From: Combretum micranthum
Lineage: Eukaryota > Streptophyta > Magnoliopsida > Myrtales > Combretaceae
Assembly (NCBI GenBank): GCA_024138025.1
Contig: JAMXBD010002805.1
Location: forward strand, 62,001 to 126,000
Reading direction: 5' to 3'
Length of the DNA stretch: 64,000 nt
Made by a program: the position numbers and the translations under genes. The notes under the pieces were generated by a model that ran no database searches, was not told the DNA's origin, and was given only the letters and a program-made list of their open reading frames with translations. Shown here piece after piece: positions 12,392-23,150 of this stretch. Every line of letters begins with the position of its first letter. The stretch's first letter is position 1.

Positions 12392-12845
12392 TACTCTTCA
12401 TCTCCCATCATTAACTCAAAGGAATTTAACCCAAGTTTTCTTGGAACTGTGATTTCTCCAACAAATTCCACTCCATTCCCTGATTGATCATTGAAGTTTA
12501 CTACTCTCTTTTGGCAATCCACTACAGCTTTAACCTTGCTTAACCAGTTCATGCCAAGTATAACTTTATACTTATTCATCTCCAATACTATCAAATCATT
12601 CCTGGAGTGATGCCCTTGGATCTCTAATGGATAATCCTTTATCATTTCCCAGGTCGACACAACACTTCCTGTGGGTATCTTAATTCTCATATTAGCTATG
12701 GTTGTGTCTATAGGTAACCCAAGTCGTCCAGCCAAACTAGTGGTGACGAACGAGTAGGTCACTTCCGTGTCAAACAAAACATAAGCCTCACTTTCATTCA
12801 CCCGTATGTGCCCTGTGTTCAACAAACATCCATCACTACTTGATC
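12391..12845 (-). pseudogene. Element F aspartic protease
   Basis: Minus-strand frame of about 150 codons. The active site is altered to FDTEVTYSF where the family has (F)DSGATHSF; the catalytic Asp is kept. A second conserved block, VILGMNWL, lies about 95 residues later. The frame is open upstream to 12845, where a CTAG/G boundary separates it from an intron-like interval and gag. It would process Gag-Pol. Confidence 0.85.
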
Positions 12846-12971
12846 CTAGATTGCTTACACAACTTATTTATCCTATGCTTAGAGTTTCAAATTTTCTTTT
12901 TACGAGTTTTTAAGTTTTACGAAAATTGACAATCAAGGAAATTTTACTTTCAAGAGAGTTTCGTGGCTAAC
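12846..12971 (-). other. Intron-like interval between F gag and protease
   Basis: 126 nt on the minus strand that begins GTTAGCC after exon-like ...GTCGTAG and ends ATCTAG before GATCAAG. The gag frame meets a stop at its first codons. If the interval is removed, gag (…SSDDVV) continues in phase into the protease frame (GSSSDG…). Element G has the same AG/GTTAGCC boundary at 36648. Splicing is an inference; no transcript is available. Confidence 0.45.
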
Positions 12972-13527
12972 CTACGACATCATCACTGCTACCATAGTTC
13001 ACAGCTGCCAGCTCCATCACCTCATCATTGTCTTCTTCAACCATCCACTAGCCTCAAAATTGTAGAGCCTCATCCCGTGCATGGTTGATGCCGCACGACT
13101 TCCACTTTTACTTTCAGATCTCATAGTGCTTGCATTGCCTGGTGTTCCAAAAGATTGAGCTCCCACGCTCTTTCTCTGTGAGCATTTTGTGACCAAATGT
13201 CCTTTTTCCTTGTAGATAAAGCAGGTCAATGCCCTTTTCTTTGGACATACATAGACCATGTGGCTAGATTCGCCATAATAGTAACACTTATTTCTCAGCT
13301 GCGGACACTGCTTAGGGTAATGGGCCTCTTTACACTTCCAGCAAGTGATATTGGCCTTTAATTGATTTGGCCTCCCACTAGCATTGTCCTTAAATCCATG
13401 ATAGGGCTTGTACCTCTTTCCTTTAAACCCTGAACTCGAGGTGTCGAACGACTTCTTCCCAAACACTTTGTCAAGTTCTTGGTATTTCCTCTTCTTGGCT
13501 CCTTCAATCACCCGAGCTTGTTTTACC
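12972..13527 (-). pseudogene. Element F gag, C-terminal part (zinc knuckles)
   Basis: Minus strand. It starts with the codons that follow the copia insertion (QARVIEGAKKRK), then three cysteine knuckles: CWKCKEAHYPKQC, CYYYGESSHMVYVC and CFIYKEKGHLVTKC. The first keeps CCHC; the other two have lost a Cys to Tyr. An acidic tail follows (EEDNDEVMELAAV) after a one-base shift near 13045. The N-terminal part is on the other side of the copia element at 18674-19510. Confidence 0.85.
13523..13527. repeat. TSD of copia element (left), TTACC
   Basis: Matches TTACC at 18674-18678. With one copy removed, the F gag frame reads YPELVKQARVIEG without interruption. Confidence 0.93.
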
Positions 13528-13698
13528 TGTTGGTGTAATCTGCATCTCCTTTGATCCCATCATCAAGACAAAAAAGGTATAACATGATTCCCTTTTCTTT
13601 CTGGTTTAATTGGAGCGCTTGGATCCGATTGGGAATTTAAAAAAAAAAAAAAATATTTTCCGCTGCACGATTCAGATTTGGATCGAAAATTCCCAACA
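13528..13698 (+). repeat. Copia 5' LTR with internal deletion
   Basis: Begins TGTTGGTG, matching the 3' LTR start TGCTAGTG, then jumps straight to the last 160 bp of the LTR (TAATCTGCATCTCC...) and ends TTCCCAACA. About 1.27 kb of LTR is missing. The 3' LTR reads AGTTGGTAATC at the far breakpoint, so TTGGT microhomology spans the deletion. Confidence 0.85.
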
Positions 13699-13699
13699 G

Positions 13700-13714
13700 T
13701 GGTATCAGAGCCAC
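13700..13714 (+). other. Copia primer binding site (tRNA-iMet type)
   Basis: TGGTATCAGAGCCAC one base after the LTR end; TGGTATCAGAGC is the standard initiator tRNA-Met complement. Confidence 0.93.
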
Positions 13715-14044
13715 TTGCGATTTCAATTAAATCGGTTCTCTAGACTGTATGTATGCGTGATACATGTATAAGTTACCATGCACAAAATGGATACGTCTAT
13801 AATGGAGCTGCATGGGATGCTTAAGAATGCAGAACAGAACATTAAGACAAATAATAATGTTCTGATGGTTCAAGCGGGACAGGGAAGAAAAAAGGGGAAT
13901 GGCAATGGCAAACGTAAGGGAAAGGGAAAAGCAAAAGGTCAGACCAATGCTAAAAGGCCCAAATCTTAGAAAAAGGCCAAGCCACCCAAAGAAGGGATTT
14001 GCTTTTTTTGCAATGAACCGGGTCATTGGAAAAGAAATTGCAAG
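13715..14044 (+). pseudogene. Copia gag remnant
   Basis: Only the C-terminal part of a copia gag remains. The frame from 13778 has a short helical segment, a Lys/Gly-rich basic stretch, an in-frame TAG at about 13967 and then one zinc knuckle, CFFCNEPGHWKRNC (C-x2-C-x4-H-x4-C). The reading frame then runs on into the pol frame. The region between primer site and 13778 (about 65 bp) is far too short for the normal capsid domain, so some 200 codons were deleted. Confidence 0.8.
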
Positions 14045-17000
14045 TTGTATTTGGAGGATCTGAAAAAGAAGAAGGGTAGTGAGACTACCACTTCAGGTAT
14101 TTATGTCATACAAATCAATTTATCTACTTCTGCATCATGGGTATTAGATACTGGCTGTGGATCTCACATTTGTGCAAATGTGCAGGGTCTAAAGCAAAGT
14201 AGAAAGTTGACTAAAGGCGAAGTGGACTTACGCGTGGCAAATGGAGCAAAGGTTGCTGCACTAGCCATAGGAACTTTTGAATTGACTTTGCCTTCTGGAC
14301 TTATTTTAATTTTAAATAATTGTTATTATGTGCCAGCTATGAGCTGCAACATTATTTCAGTTTCTTGTTTAGACAAGGATGGTTTTAAATTTATTATTGA
14401 GAATAATACAATTTCTATCCATCATAGAGACATCTTTTATGGTCTTGCTCATTTAGTGAATGGTCTCTATGTTCTGAACTTTGATGATTCTGATAATAAG
14501 TCCATCCATAACATTAATACCAAAAGATTCAAATCTAATAATTTGAATCCAACCTACTTCTGGCATTGTCGCTTGGGACACATTAATGAGAAACGCATAT
14601 CTAAGCTTCATCAAGATGGACTTCTGAATTCATTTGACTTTGAATCATATGAATCATGTGAATCTTGTTTAATGGGTAAGATGACAAAAGCTCCTTTCAC
14701 TGGACAAGGTGAGAGAGCCATTGACTTATTGGCCCTAATACATACAGATGTATGCGGACCATTAAGTTCACCTGCTAGAGGAGGTTATTTGTACTTCATT
14801 ACTTTCACTGATGACTTCAGTAGGTATGGATATCTGTATCTCATGAAGCATAAATCTGAATCTTTTGAAAAGTTCAAGATGTTCAAAAATGAAGTGCAAA
14901 ATCAACTTGGTAAAAATATTAAGGCCATTCGATCAGATCGAGGTGGTGAATATTTAAACCAAGAATTTTCTGACTATCTTAAGGATTGTGGGATAGTCTC
15001 ACAATTGACTCCTCCAGGAACACCACAATGGAATGGCGTTTCTGAAAGGAGGAATCGTACCTTATTAGATATGGTTAGATCGATGATGAGTCAGACAGAT
15101 CTTCCAATATCCTTTTGGGGATATGCCCTTGAAACTGCTGCGTTCATATTAAATAGAGTTCCATCAAAATCAGTTGAAAAGACACCATATGAATTATGGA
15201 CTGGAAAACGTCCTAGCTTGTCTTTTCTAAAGATATGGGGCTGTGATGCTTATGTCAAACGTCAATTGTCTGACAAATTGGCACCCAAATCTGATAAATG
15301 TTTGTTTGTGGGATACCCAAAAGAAACAAAAGGATACTACTTCTACAACCGATCTGAGAACAAAGTGTTTGTTGCTCGTAACGGTCACTTCCTAGAAAGA
15401 GAATTTGTCTCTAAAGGAACTAGTGGGAGTAAAGTACAACTCGAAGAAGTTCGAGAACCACAAACAGACATAACACCTTTGATGGATATTCAATCAGACT
15501 CACAAAATGTTGTTGAGCCTGCACCACTAGCTGAAGGCCCGCGCAGATCTGGTAGGATTCGTCATGAGCCTTTGAGATATGGATTTCTAGTCACTGACGA
15601 TCGTGATGTGATACTCATAGATCAAAGTGAGCCCATGTCATACCAGGAAGCGATAAAGGGCCCTGACTCTGAGAAATGGTTAGCAGCCATGAAAACGGAA
15701 ATGCAATCCATGTATGATAATCAAGTTTGGACTTTGATTGATCCACCTGATGGTGTCAAAACCATTGGGTGTAAATGGGTTTTCAAAAAGAAAACTGACA
15801 TGGATGGTAAAGTACATACATATAAAGCTCGACTAGTCGCAAAAGGTTTTAAACAAACTCATGGTATAGACTATGATGAAACCTTTTCACCTGTAGTCAT
15901 GCTTAAATCTATTAGAATTCTCCTTGCTATAGCTGCGTATTATGACTACGAAATATGGCAAATGGATGTCAAAACAGCTTTTTGAATGGAAGCCTTCTCG
16001 AGGATGTGTACATGACACAACCTGAAGGTTTTGACATTCCAGGAAATTCACATAAAGTTTGCAAGCTTCAAAGGTCCATTTATGGATTGAAGCAAGCATC
16101 TCGGAGTTGGAATCTTCGTTTTGATGAAGCAATCAAACAGTTTGATTTCGTCAAGAATGAAGATGAACCTTGTGTTTACAAGAAAGTTAGTGGGAGCGCA
16201 ATAGTTTTCTTGGTGCTTTATGTAGACGACATATTACTCATTGGAAACGATATTCCTACATTACAGACCGTAAAAACATGGTTAGGAAATTGTTTCTCAA
16301 TGAAGGACTTAGGTGAAGCTGCCTATATTCTAGGCATCAAGATCTATAGAGATAGATCTAGAAAGATCATTAACCTGAGTCAAAGTGCATACATTGACAA
16401 AGTACTTAAAAGGTTTAGTATGGAAAACTCCAAAAGAGGATTCCTACCAATGTCACATGGAATCAAATTGAGTAAGACTCAATGTCCTGCTTCAAGGAAG
16501 AGCGGGAGCGCATGAGTAGGATTCCATATGCCTCGGCTATTGGTTCCATCATGTATGCCATGTTATGCACTCGACCAGATGTCGCTTATGCATTAAGCAT
16601 CACTAGTAGATATCAATCAGATCCAGGTGAGAGTCACTGGATAGCAGTCAAAAACATTCTAAAGTACTTACGAAGGACTAAGGATGTAGTTTTGACATAT
16701 GGAGGACAAGAAGGCGATCTGGTTGTTAATGGTTACAATGCCAGTTTTCAGGATGCCAGTTTTCAGTCCGATTTAGATGATCGCAATCTGGTTATGTGTT
16801 TTGTTTGAATGGAGGTGCTGTAAGCTGGAAAAGTTCCAAACAGGACACAGTCGCAGATTCTACAACAGAAGCTGAGTATATAGCAGCATCAGATGCAGCT
16901 AAGGAAGCAGTTTGGATCAAGAAGTTCATTACTTCTTTGGGAGTTGTTCCTAGTATTGCAGATCCTGTAGCCCTCTATTGTGACAACAATGGAGCCATTG

Positions 17001-17185
17001 CACAGGCTAAGGAACCAAGATCACATCAGCGATCCAAACACATACTCAGACGATACCATCTCATTCGAGAGATCGTCGATAGAGGAGATGTCAAGATATG
17101 CAGAGTACACACAGATGACAATGTTGCTGATCCATTGACTAAGCCTCTTTCCCAGTCTAAGCATGATGGTCATACTGTGCGTTAG
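14045..17185 (+). pseudogene. Copia pol (protease, integrase, RT, RNase H)
   Basis: The 646-codon frame to 15985 has protease (VLDTGCGSH), GAG-pre-integrase (H..H with CESCLMGK), an integrase core (HTDVCGP, then RSDRGGEY, then WNGVSERRNRT) and the start of RT (WVFKKK, ARLVAKGF). At 15980, MDVKTAF is followed by a stop; the same domain continues in another frame (FLNGSLLEDVYM) with the catalytic YVDDILLI near 16220. Another shift at about 16490 and a short duplication near 16740-16765 precede RNase H (TTEAEYIAASDA, DNNGAIAQA), which ends at 17185. A single continuous copia Pol is expected, so this copy is dead. Confidence 0.95.
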
Positions 17186-17217
17186 GCATCAAATCTGTTG
17201 TTAGCCAGGCCTAGTGC

Positions 17218-17228
17218 AAGTGGGAGAT
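17218..17228 (+). other. Copia polypurine tract
   Basis: AAGTGGGAGAT directly before the 3' LTR start, the usual copia position and sequence. Confidence 0.85.
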
Positions 17229-18673
17229 TGCTAGTGATGTGCCCTAGGCCATATGGATTCTTTATCATTTGTATGTTTGTTATCAAGTCATTTTAATTAT
17301 CAAAGTTATTTTTGGCCTATTTACTTTGGTAATGTTATTCCTTGAATATTTAGTTATACCTTATGTCGTTAAAGTATGTGACTTTAATAGTAGAACCATA
17401 AGCTGAATTATAACTTTATTCTAAATTATCCCTAGTCACTCATTATGTGGAATGATAATGAATTAAGACTAGTATGATTGCTGTATGATGATCAAGTTTT
17501 ACTGATCATGGATATGGGATATCAATTCAGCACATAGATACAAACAGGAGTGTATTGTATTGGATTGACCAACTATAAGAATACTGTATGGATCAATGCA
17601 ATAAGTATTCTTATTTACAATGTTGTTTTAGTCCTTTGACCTAATGGCACCATGGATTCCTATATAGCAGTTTCATGTTTTGATTCATCTCTTCATCATC
17701 TTTAATCGGATGATTGTAAGAATAAACTTGGGCATGCAATATGTTATATAGAGGAATGTGAGTGTTAGTGAAGGGATTTGTTCATCTCATTAATTTGAGA
17801 GAGATATCTATCAGGCCTCTTGATGAGTAAGACTGAGAAATGCATGGCCATGCTCGAATGAATTGATAAAGAGTTATCAATATCATTTGTTTAAGTCAGT
17901 CAAACTCTAGATTCAAGAAATAAGTAATTAGACAATATAAGAGTGTTTTGATCCACACCTTATGTTTGATTATAAGATATCGTGTAACAAAAGGACTGAA
18001 TGACTAACTGTTAGTAGGTAAAGTCGGATCATCGATCTTCACTAAAATTGGGTAGACATAATGTCTTGCTAGAGACCAATTATGTCTTGTAGTCCTAAAA
18101 ATGTTTAAGAGCTACTACCAATTTTAAGTGAACCTACAGGGTCACACACAAGGAATTGATTAATTATTTATTTGTCGATTTCAATTAGATTAAAATTAAC
18201 AAATAAATAAATTCGGATAATAAGGATATATATGTCTTTCTACATAAACCCTAATTTGTTTAGGGTAATTTAAAGAGACATAACCCTTATATATATCAGG
18301 GTAATTTAAAGAGACATAACCCTTATATATATCACTATATATATTCTCCACTAGGTTAATTTTTCAATCATCTGACGCTGGCCGTCATTTAAAAGAAATT
18401 TCGTAACCTAGAAAGAGAGTGTGAGGGATTCCTAAAGGTCGAAACTTTTCGACGTGCTAGCACACACGAAGATCCAATTCATTCGTGTGGACACCGGTAG
18501 AGGGAGTTGGTAATCTGCATCTCCTTTGATCCCATCATCAAGACAAAAAAGGTATAACACGATTCCCTTTTCTTTCTGATTTAATTGGAGCGCTTGGATC
18601 CGATTGGGAATTTAAAAAAAAAAAAAACGATTTTCCGCTGCACGATTCAGATTTGGATCAAAAATTCCCAACA
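17229..18673 (+). repeat. Copia 3' LTR (1,445 bp)
   Basis: Begins TGCTAGTGATGTGCCC and ends TTCCCAACA, followed by TSD TTACC. It contains a direct duplication of about 37 bp (about 18261-18334, GGTAATTTAAAGAGACATAA units) in an AT-rich, TATATAT-containing segment that may be the promoter area. Confidence 0.9.
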
Positions 18674-18678
18674 TTACC
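18674..18678. repeat. TSD of copia element (right), TTACC
   Basis: Identical to 13523-13527. Confidence 0.93.
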
Positions 18679-19510
18679 AACTCCGGGTAGGTTTTCATCC
18701 AAAATTCCTCTAGCTTAATCCTTAGGTCCTCATCCATACCTCCCAGAAATACTTGTTTCTTTAGCTCTTCGCTATCCCTAAAAGATTCAGGTGCATATTG
18801 TAACAGATGAGTAAACTCAGTCTCATATTGTTCTATGATTCTACCTTTCTGCTTGCAGTGCAAGAAGTCCACACTGTTCTTTACTCTTAGACTAGAGGGA
18901 AAATAGTTTTCTAAGAACTCCCTGCGGAATGATTCCCAAGTGACAAGTGGGGCCAAGCTCGTCTTTTTAGATTTACTCCAAACTCTTGCATTATATCTTA
19001 ACATATAAGTTCCATATTCCAACTGAAGATATGGTGGAGTCTCAAAGGCTGCAAAGAGCGCTCAATTTGAGCAATCCAATCTTCGGCTTCGTTGGGTTTG
19101 TCGAAAGCTCCATCAAAATACCGGTTGCTTTTTATAAAATCCAATAGAGAGCTTCGTTGAAGTCCTCTATAGGGTGGAAGTGGTGGTAAGGGTGCATTGT
19201 AAGAATGCTCCTCCTATGGAACTGAGGCCTCAGCAGTTACTTCTCGGTGATCCATAGGTGGTGGTGGCAGCGGGGTAGAATCTCTTACACTTTGTCTTGG
19301 GTGCAGGTTCTAATTCTAATTTTGATTTTGGATGAATGTATTTAGGAGATTGGCCATTTGTCTAATCACATTCATCACTTCGTTTTGTGGATTTTGGGGT
19401 GCTACTCCCTGTTGGTTGGGTTGAGGTATAGCGGGTTGGTTTTCATTGTTTGCTTTGTTCGAGAGAGGTTCTTGCTCTCGATTGCGAATCCGTTGGTTTC
19501 GTTTGTTTGT
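18674..19510 (-). pseudogene. Element F gag, N-terminal part
   Basis: Minus strand. A Gln/Asn/Pro-rich N-terminus near 19380-19510 is followed by FDGAFDKPNEAEDWI (about 19080), the usual start of the gag core. Next come LRYNARVWSKSKK, WESFRREFLENYFP and YETEFTHLLQYAP, then FLGGMDEDLRIKL, ending at the copia insertion (WMKTYPEL). These are standard steps of the retrotransposon gag domain. Stops lie near 19220 and 19310, and there is a frameshift near 19022. It continues at 13527. Confidence 0.85.
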
Positions 19511-20150
19511 ACATTATTTTATATGTTTTAAAGTTTTTCTTTAAGTTTGTTTTATAAAGTTTAACTTAATATCATGGAATTATAAAATCCATCACATCTT
19601 CCAAAATCAAAGGATTAAAGAGAAATAGAAATTCCAAATCATGAAATCTTAATAACAACTCAAAGAAAATATTTAAGTATAATGCTTACTATAAAAATCA
19701 CAAAGTTAAAATCAATTAGGATGATGCAATGAATGAGACGATGCTCATGCATCCTAAAATAGGTTATTATCCTTTATGATTAATGCATAAATTTTAATTG
19801 GTTGCAATACGTTATTACTCACATTAAGAAATTGCAAGATTTCTTTGAACGAAACATATAGGATTTCATTAGAAAAGCAAGGTCTTACACGAGTAAAGAT
19901 TCTTACTTTAAGTACACAAAACTTGCCATATCGCTATTCTAGTCCTAATCCTTTTTCATCACCTTCCTAACCGATTAAAAGGAACAAACGACAAGAGATA
20001 AAAGTTACTTCATACTAAATCCATTAAAGGACCTAAGGGCAAATTGGCATCCTGCATTGCTCGTAACAAAATTTCTATTGGACTACAAGGGTTAACTTGC
20101 TTCCATCTCTCTTCTGTATCAGTCGAGCCTTTAGGGGTCAGACTTGGAAG
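19511..20150. other. Spacer between F ORF0 and gag
   Basis: About 640 bp of AT-rich leader sequence with no open frame of interest. Element G has a shorter spacer (about 360 bp) in the same place. Confidence 0.5.
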
Positions 20151-20555
20151 TCAATCTCTACTAGATGAACTTCTGTCGTCCCTACGGATGAACTGACTTA
20201 GATAAGCTCTCACAGTCAATCTCCTCCTTCTAGGGGGTCGAGTCAATTCTTCTTGTTCATGCTTCTCCTCCTCTGCTTCTTCTCTTGCTCTTTGTCTATC
20301 CACACTAGTCTCTTCTATCTCCAACTCTCTTCCAGATTCCTCCCGAAATCGGTCCATATTCTCTCTTGCTTCCCTTAATATAGCTTCGTCCTCATTCTCC
20401 ACTTCCATAGGATCGTTGACTACCTCATTAGTCATCCTCTCATTAGTCATCCTATGATGTTCATTTACCTCATAAATATCTCTCCAAATAGTTGGGTCCG
20501 AATCAACTTCCACCCTGCCACAATCGGGCATTTCTAAGTCTTGGTTAAAATCCAT
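20151..20555 (-). CDS. Element F pre-gag ORF ('ORF0'), C-terminal part
   Basis: An open 134-codon minus-strand frame between the 5' LTR and gag. It is highly charged: an acidic, Glu/Arg-rich middle likely to be helical or coiled-coil, then a basic RPPRRRR cluster, then LTVRAYLSQFI and a Ser/Asp tail. No named domain recognised. Its C-terminus matches the end of element G's pre-gag frame at the same element position, with a fixed offset of 218 codons, so F appears to lack the first two thirds. The ATG at 20555 is only 13 bp from the LTR and no primer site lies between them, which fits a deletion. Role unknown; RNA binding or nuclear entry would be a guess from the basic cluster. Confidence 0.6.
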   Translation of the reverse strand: MDFNQDLEMPDCGRVEVDSDPTIWRDIYEVNEHHRMTNERMTNEVVNDPMEVENEDEAILREARENMDRFREESGRELEIEETSVDRQRAREEAEEEKHEQEELTRPPRRRRLTVRAYLSQFIRRDDRSSSSRD

Positions 20556-21040
20556 CTTTGGTGGGTTTTATCACGCCTCGAGGGTACCCTAGTAGTAGGT
20601 AAACAAGATATACTTGAATACTATTACTAGTTTACCTTCTGAGAATAACATATTTTCAATAAACAGGATCTTTTAGTTGCTTGAATCAGATGAACAAATA
20701 TATATAAGACATAAATTAGTAAATAACTATTATACTAAGTTTATGATTAATAATAATATTACAAACCGTAACATTTCTATAAATCCTTCAAATACATAAC
20801 TAAAGTTTCTAATACAAGATACTTGCAACTAAAGATAGAAAATATATCTTATCCATATTATTCCTTAAGCTTCCAGCTTCTAAATCCTTACCGGGACCAT
20901 GCTCTTGGTAGTAATGAGCCAAGGTCGCAATGTGAACTTGAAAGGACAAGGACTATTGGAGTGTGAGCTTAAACCACGAGCTCAGTGAATAACCAGAACT
21001 TATTACATAACACACAAGTTATTTAACAATCATATGAAAT

Positions 21041-21751
21041 GTATCAATTAGGGATGCAATCGGGGTGGGTTTGGGACGGGTCACATAAGACCCAAACCCG
21101 CCCTGCTTCCTAATAGGATATCCCAAACCCGCCCCGCGACCCTATAGGGTTTTTTATTTAATACCCAAACCCGCTCCTACAGGGTTTTGACCTTGACCCG
21201 CCCCACTTCGTCCCGCCCCGCAACCCACTTCATTTCTTTTTTTCCCCCTTTTCAACTCTTAGTTAAATTCAATTGCATCTTCCAACAGAATATTAGATAG
21301 TAGGCCGGCAACTAGACTTCAGTATGATTTAAACCTAGCTAGGACTAGTTGCAGCACGCTCGTCAATTCACAGGCTCATAGAACTAGCTATTTTATTTGT
21401 TAAAACAATAAAAATTAATAATATTATAAAAATAACTTTTTAAGAGATAAAATTAAAAATTAGAAAAAAAAAGAAAAAAATAAAATTAAAACTATTAACA
21501 ACCATTCTTAAAGACAAAAATTAGTAGGGTTTCGTTTTTTAAAATTTTAAACTCAATTTTTGAAATTGTTTATAATATAACGGGTTTAGGTTACCCATCG
21601 GGTTTTTTTAATGACCAAAACCCGACCCTAAACCTTATAGGGTCAACATGTAATTTCCCAAACCCATCCCGCGACCCTATAGGTTTTTAAACTGTTCGAG
21701 CGGGTCGGGTACCCTATAATGACCTGCCCCGGTTGCATCCTTAGTATCAAC
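21041..21751. repeat. 8-bp TSDs flanking the hAT-like element
   Basis: GTATCAAT (21041-21048) and GTATCAAC (21744-21751) match at 7 of 8 positions and flank a 695-bp inverted-repeat element. Confidence 0.8.
21049..21743. mobile_element. Non-autonomous hAT-like DNA transposon
   Basis: 695 bp bounded by imperfect terminal inverted repeats: TAGGGATGCAATCGGGG on the left and CCCCGGTTGCATCCTTA on the right. An 8-bp TSD and a TAGGGATG-type end are hAT marks. The ends are GC-rich, with many GGGT/ACCC and CCTATAGGG units, and the middle is AT-rich with no coding capacity. It depends on a transposase made elsewhere. Confidence 0.82.
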
Positions 21752-22989
21752 CAAACATATGTACAAATACAAGCCTGGATAATCGGAATCCAAACAGGAT
21801 GAAGATTTACTCCCTCTCATCGGGGTTGAAGGATCACAATCTATGGCCTACCTACCTAGGAGAGACTAAGCTTTCAGGAAATAACAATGCTCAATTTAAT
21901 TATCTCTTTGAATTTATTGTGTCTTAACATTCTTTTCTTGTTTTAGCTTTAGAAACTCCACTAAGTATTAGTCATTTCCAACAATACCATAAGCGGTGTC
22001 CTTCATTTACCATTTAGTTATGGTATCAACAGAACAAAGGTAATCGTATGATTAACTAATAGCTTTCTTGCCTAGATAAACCAAGCATTACCAGAGATCC
22101 GAAATGCTAACACGTAGTAGGCTATCACTTACTCAAATGTTGTTTTATGCAAAATATGCAATGCATGTACAATTTTCATTATGGTACCAGTAGTTCTTAA
22201 TTAAATTGAAGGCGATCAACCAATACACAGACATTCGATTATGTTACACAAGCAATATAGTCATACATAATTCTGTTGTCATTATTATTAGGGTGACTTG
22301 GCAATCAATACAATAAATAGTTCCCATAATCCCATACAGTACACTCAAGTTATTATCTTTTATTTAAATTTCGCTAAGTTACAAGCACATACAATGTAAT
22401 AAGACTGAGTTACTCACATGCTCATGTCAGTCAACTATAGTAGTCGTAAGGAAAATCCTCACGAATACCCAAGTCACCTATTGAGATGATTAATATATTC
22501 ATCAATGACACATAAACTATATGATTAAACTCTTATGAGTGTCTAAGTGTCCTATCTTGCTGTTGGGTTTTCGTTCTATTACTATATTATTTCTTTGGAG
22601 ATCTTAAGATAATCGAGTATTATTCCATATTTATTTTCAAGTTGTTTGGTTTGACCTTGTTTGATACTTATATCTTCCAAGCAGGTATTTGGGAATTTGA
22701 CAATTTAGTTAGTTCACTTTCATAGTTATTATTGTTTAGAACTGTCAATTTCTTTCAATTTATTTGATATAATTTTCTCGCAAAGTAAAAATATCCCTTA
22801 TATTCATAAATTTAGATTATTTAAATTTCCATTATTATCCATTTATTTATAAATATCCATTCAAATAATTAATTGGTAGTTACTAAACTTATAATTTTTC
22901 TTGTAAAACTAATTAAGTACATCCATAATGATAATAATTTAATAACATAAAGATTTGCTAAATTTAAAAAAAATTATTTTCGAAATATC

Positions 22990-23150
22990 AATAATGTTTT
23001 CTTTTTGGCCGAATAATAATAATAACAACAACAACAACAATAATAATTACAGTGACAACAATAATATTAGTAATAATAATAATTATGGAAATGATAATAA
23101 TAATAAAAAAGTTTAATGATAATAATAATAATTTTTTTCATAATAATAAT
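22990..23150. repeat. AAT/AAC microsatellite tract
   Basis: Imperfect AATAAT and AACAAC trinucleotide runs inside AT-rich DNA. Confidence 0.85.

Larger units (their letters stand above)
13528..18673 (+). mobile_element. Ty1/copia retrotransposon in element F gag
   Basis: Plus-strand element flanked by 5-bp TSDs (TTACC). Order: a shortened 5' LTR (171 bp), primer site, gag remnant with one CCHC knuckle, protease, GAG-pre-integrase, integrase, RT, RNase H, polypurine tract and a full 3' LTR (1,445 bp). Most of the gag N-terminus is missing between the primer site and 13778. Pol has one in-frame stop and at least three frameshifts. Pol block order and residues resemble the Ivana/Oryco type of plant copia, but the clade is not certain. 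Shared LTR parts are about 97% alike by eye. Confidence 0.93.
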
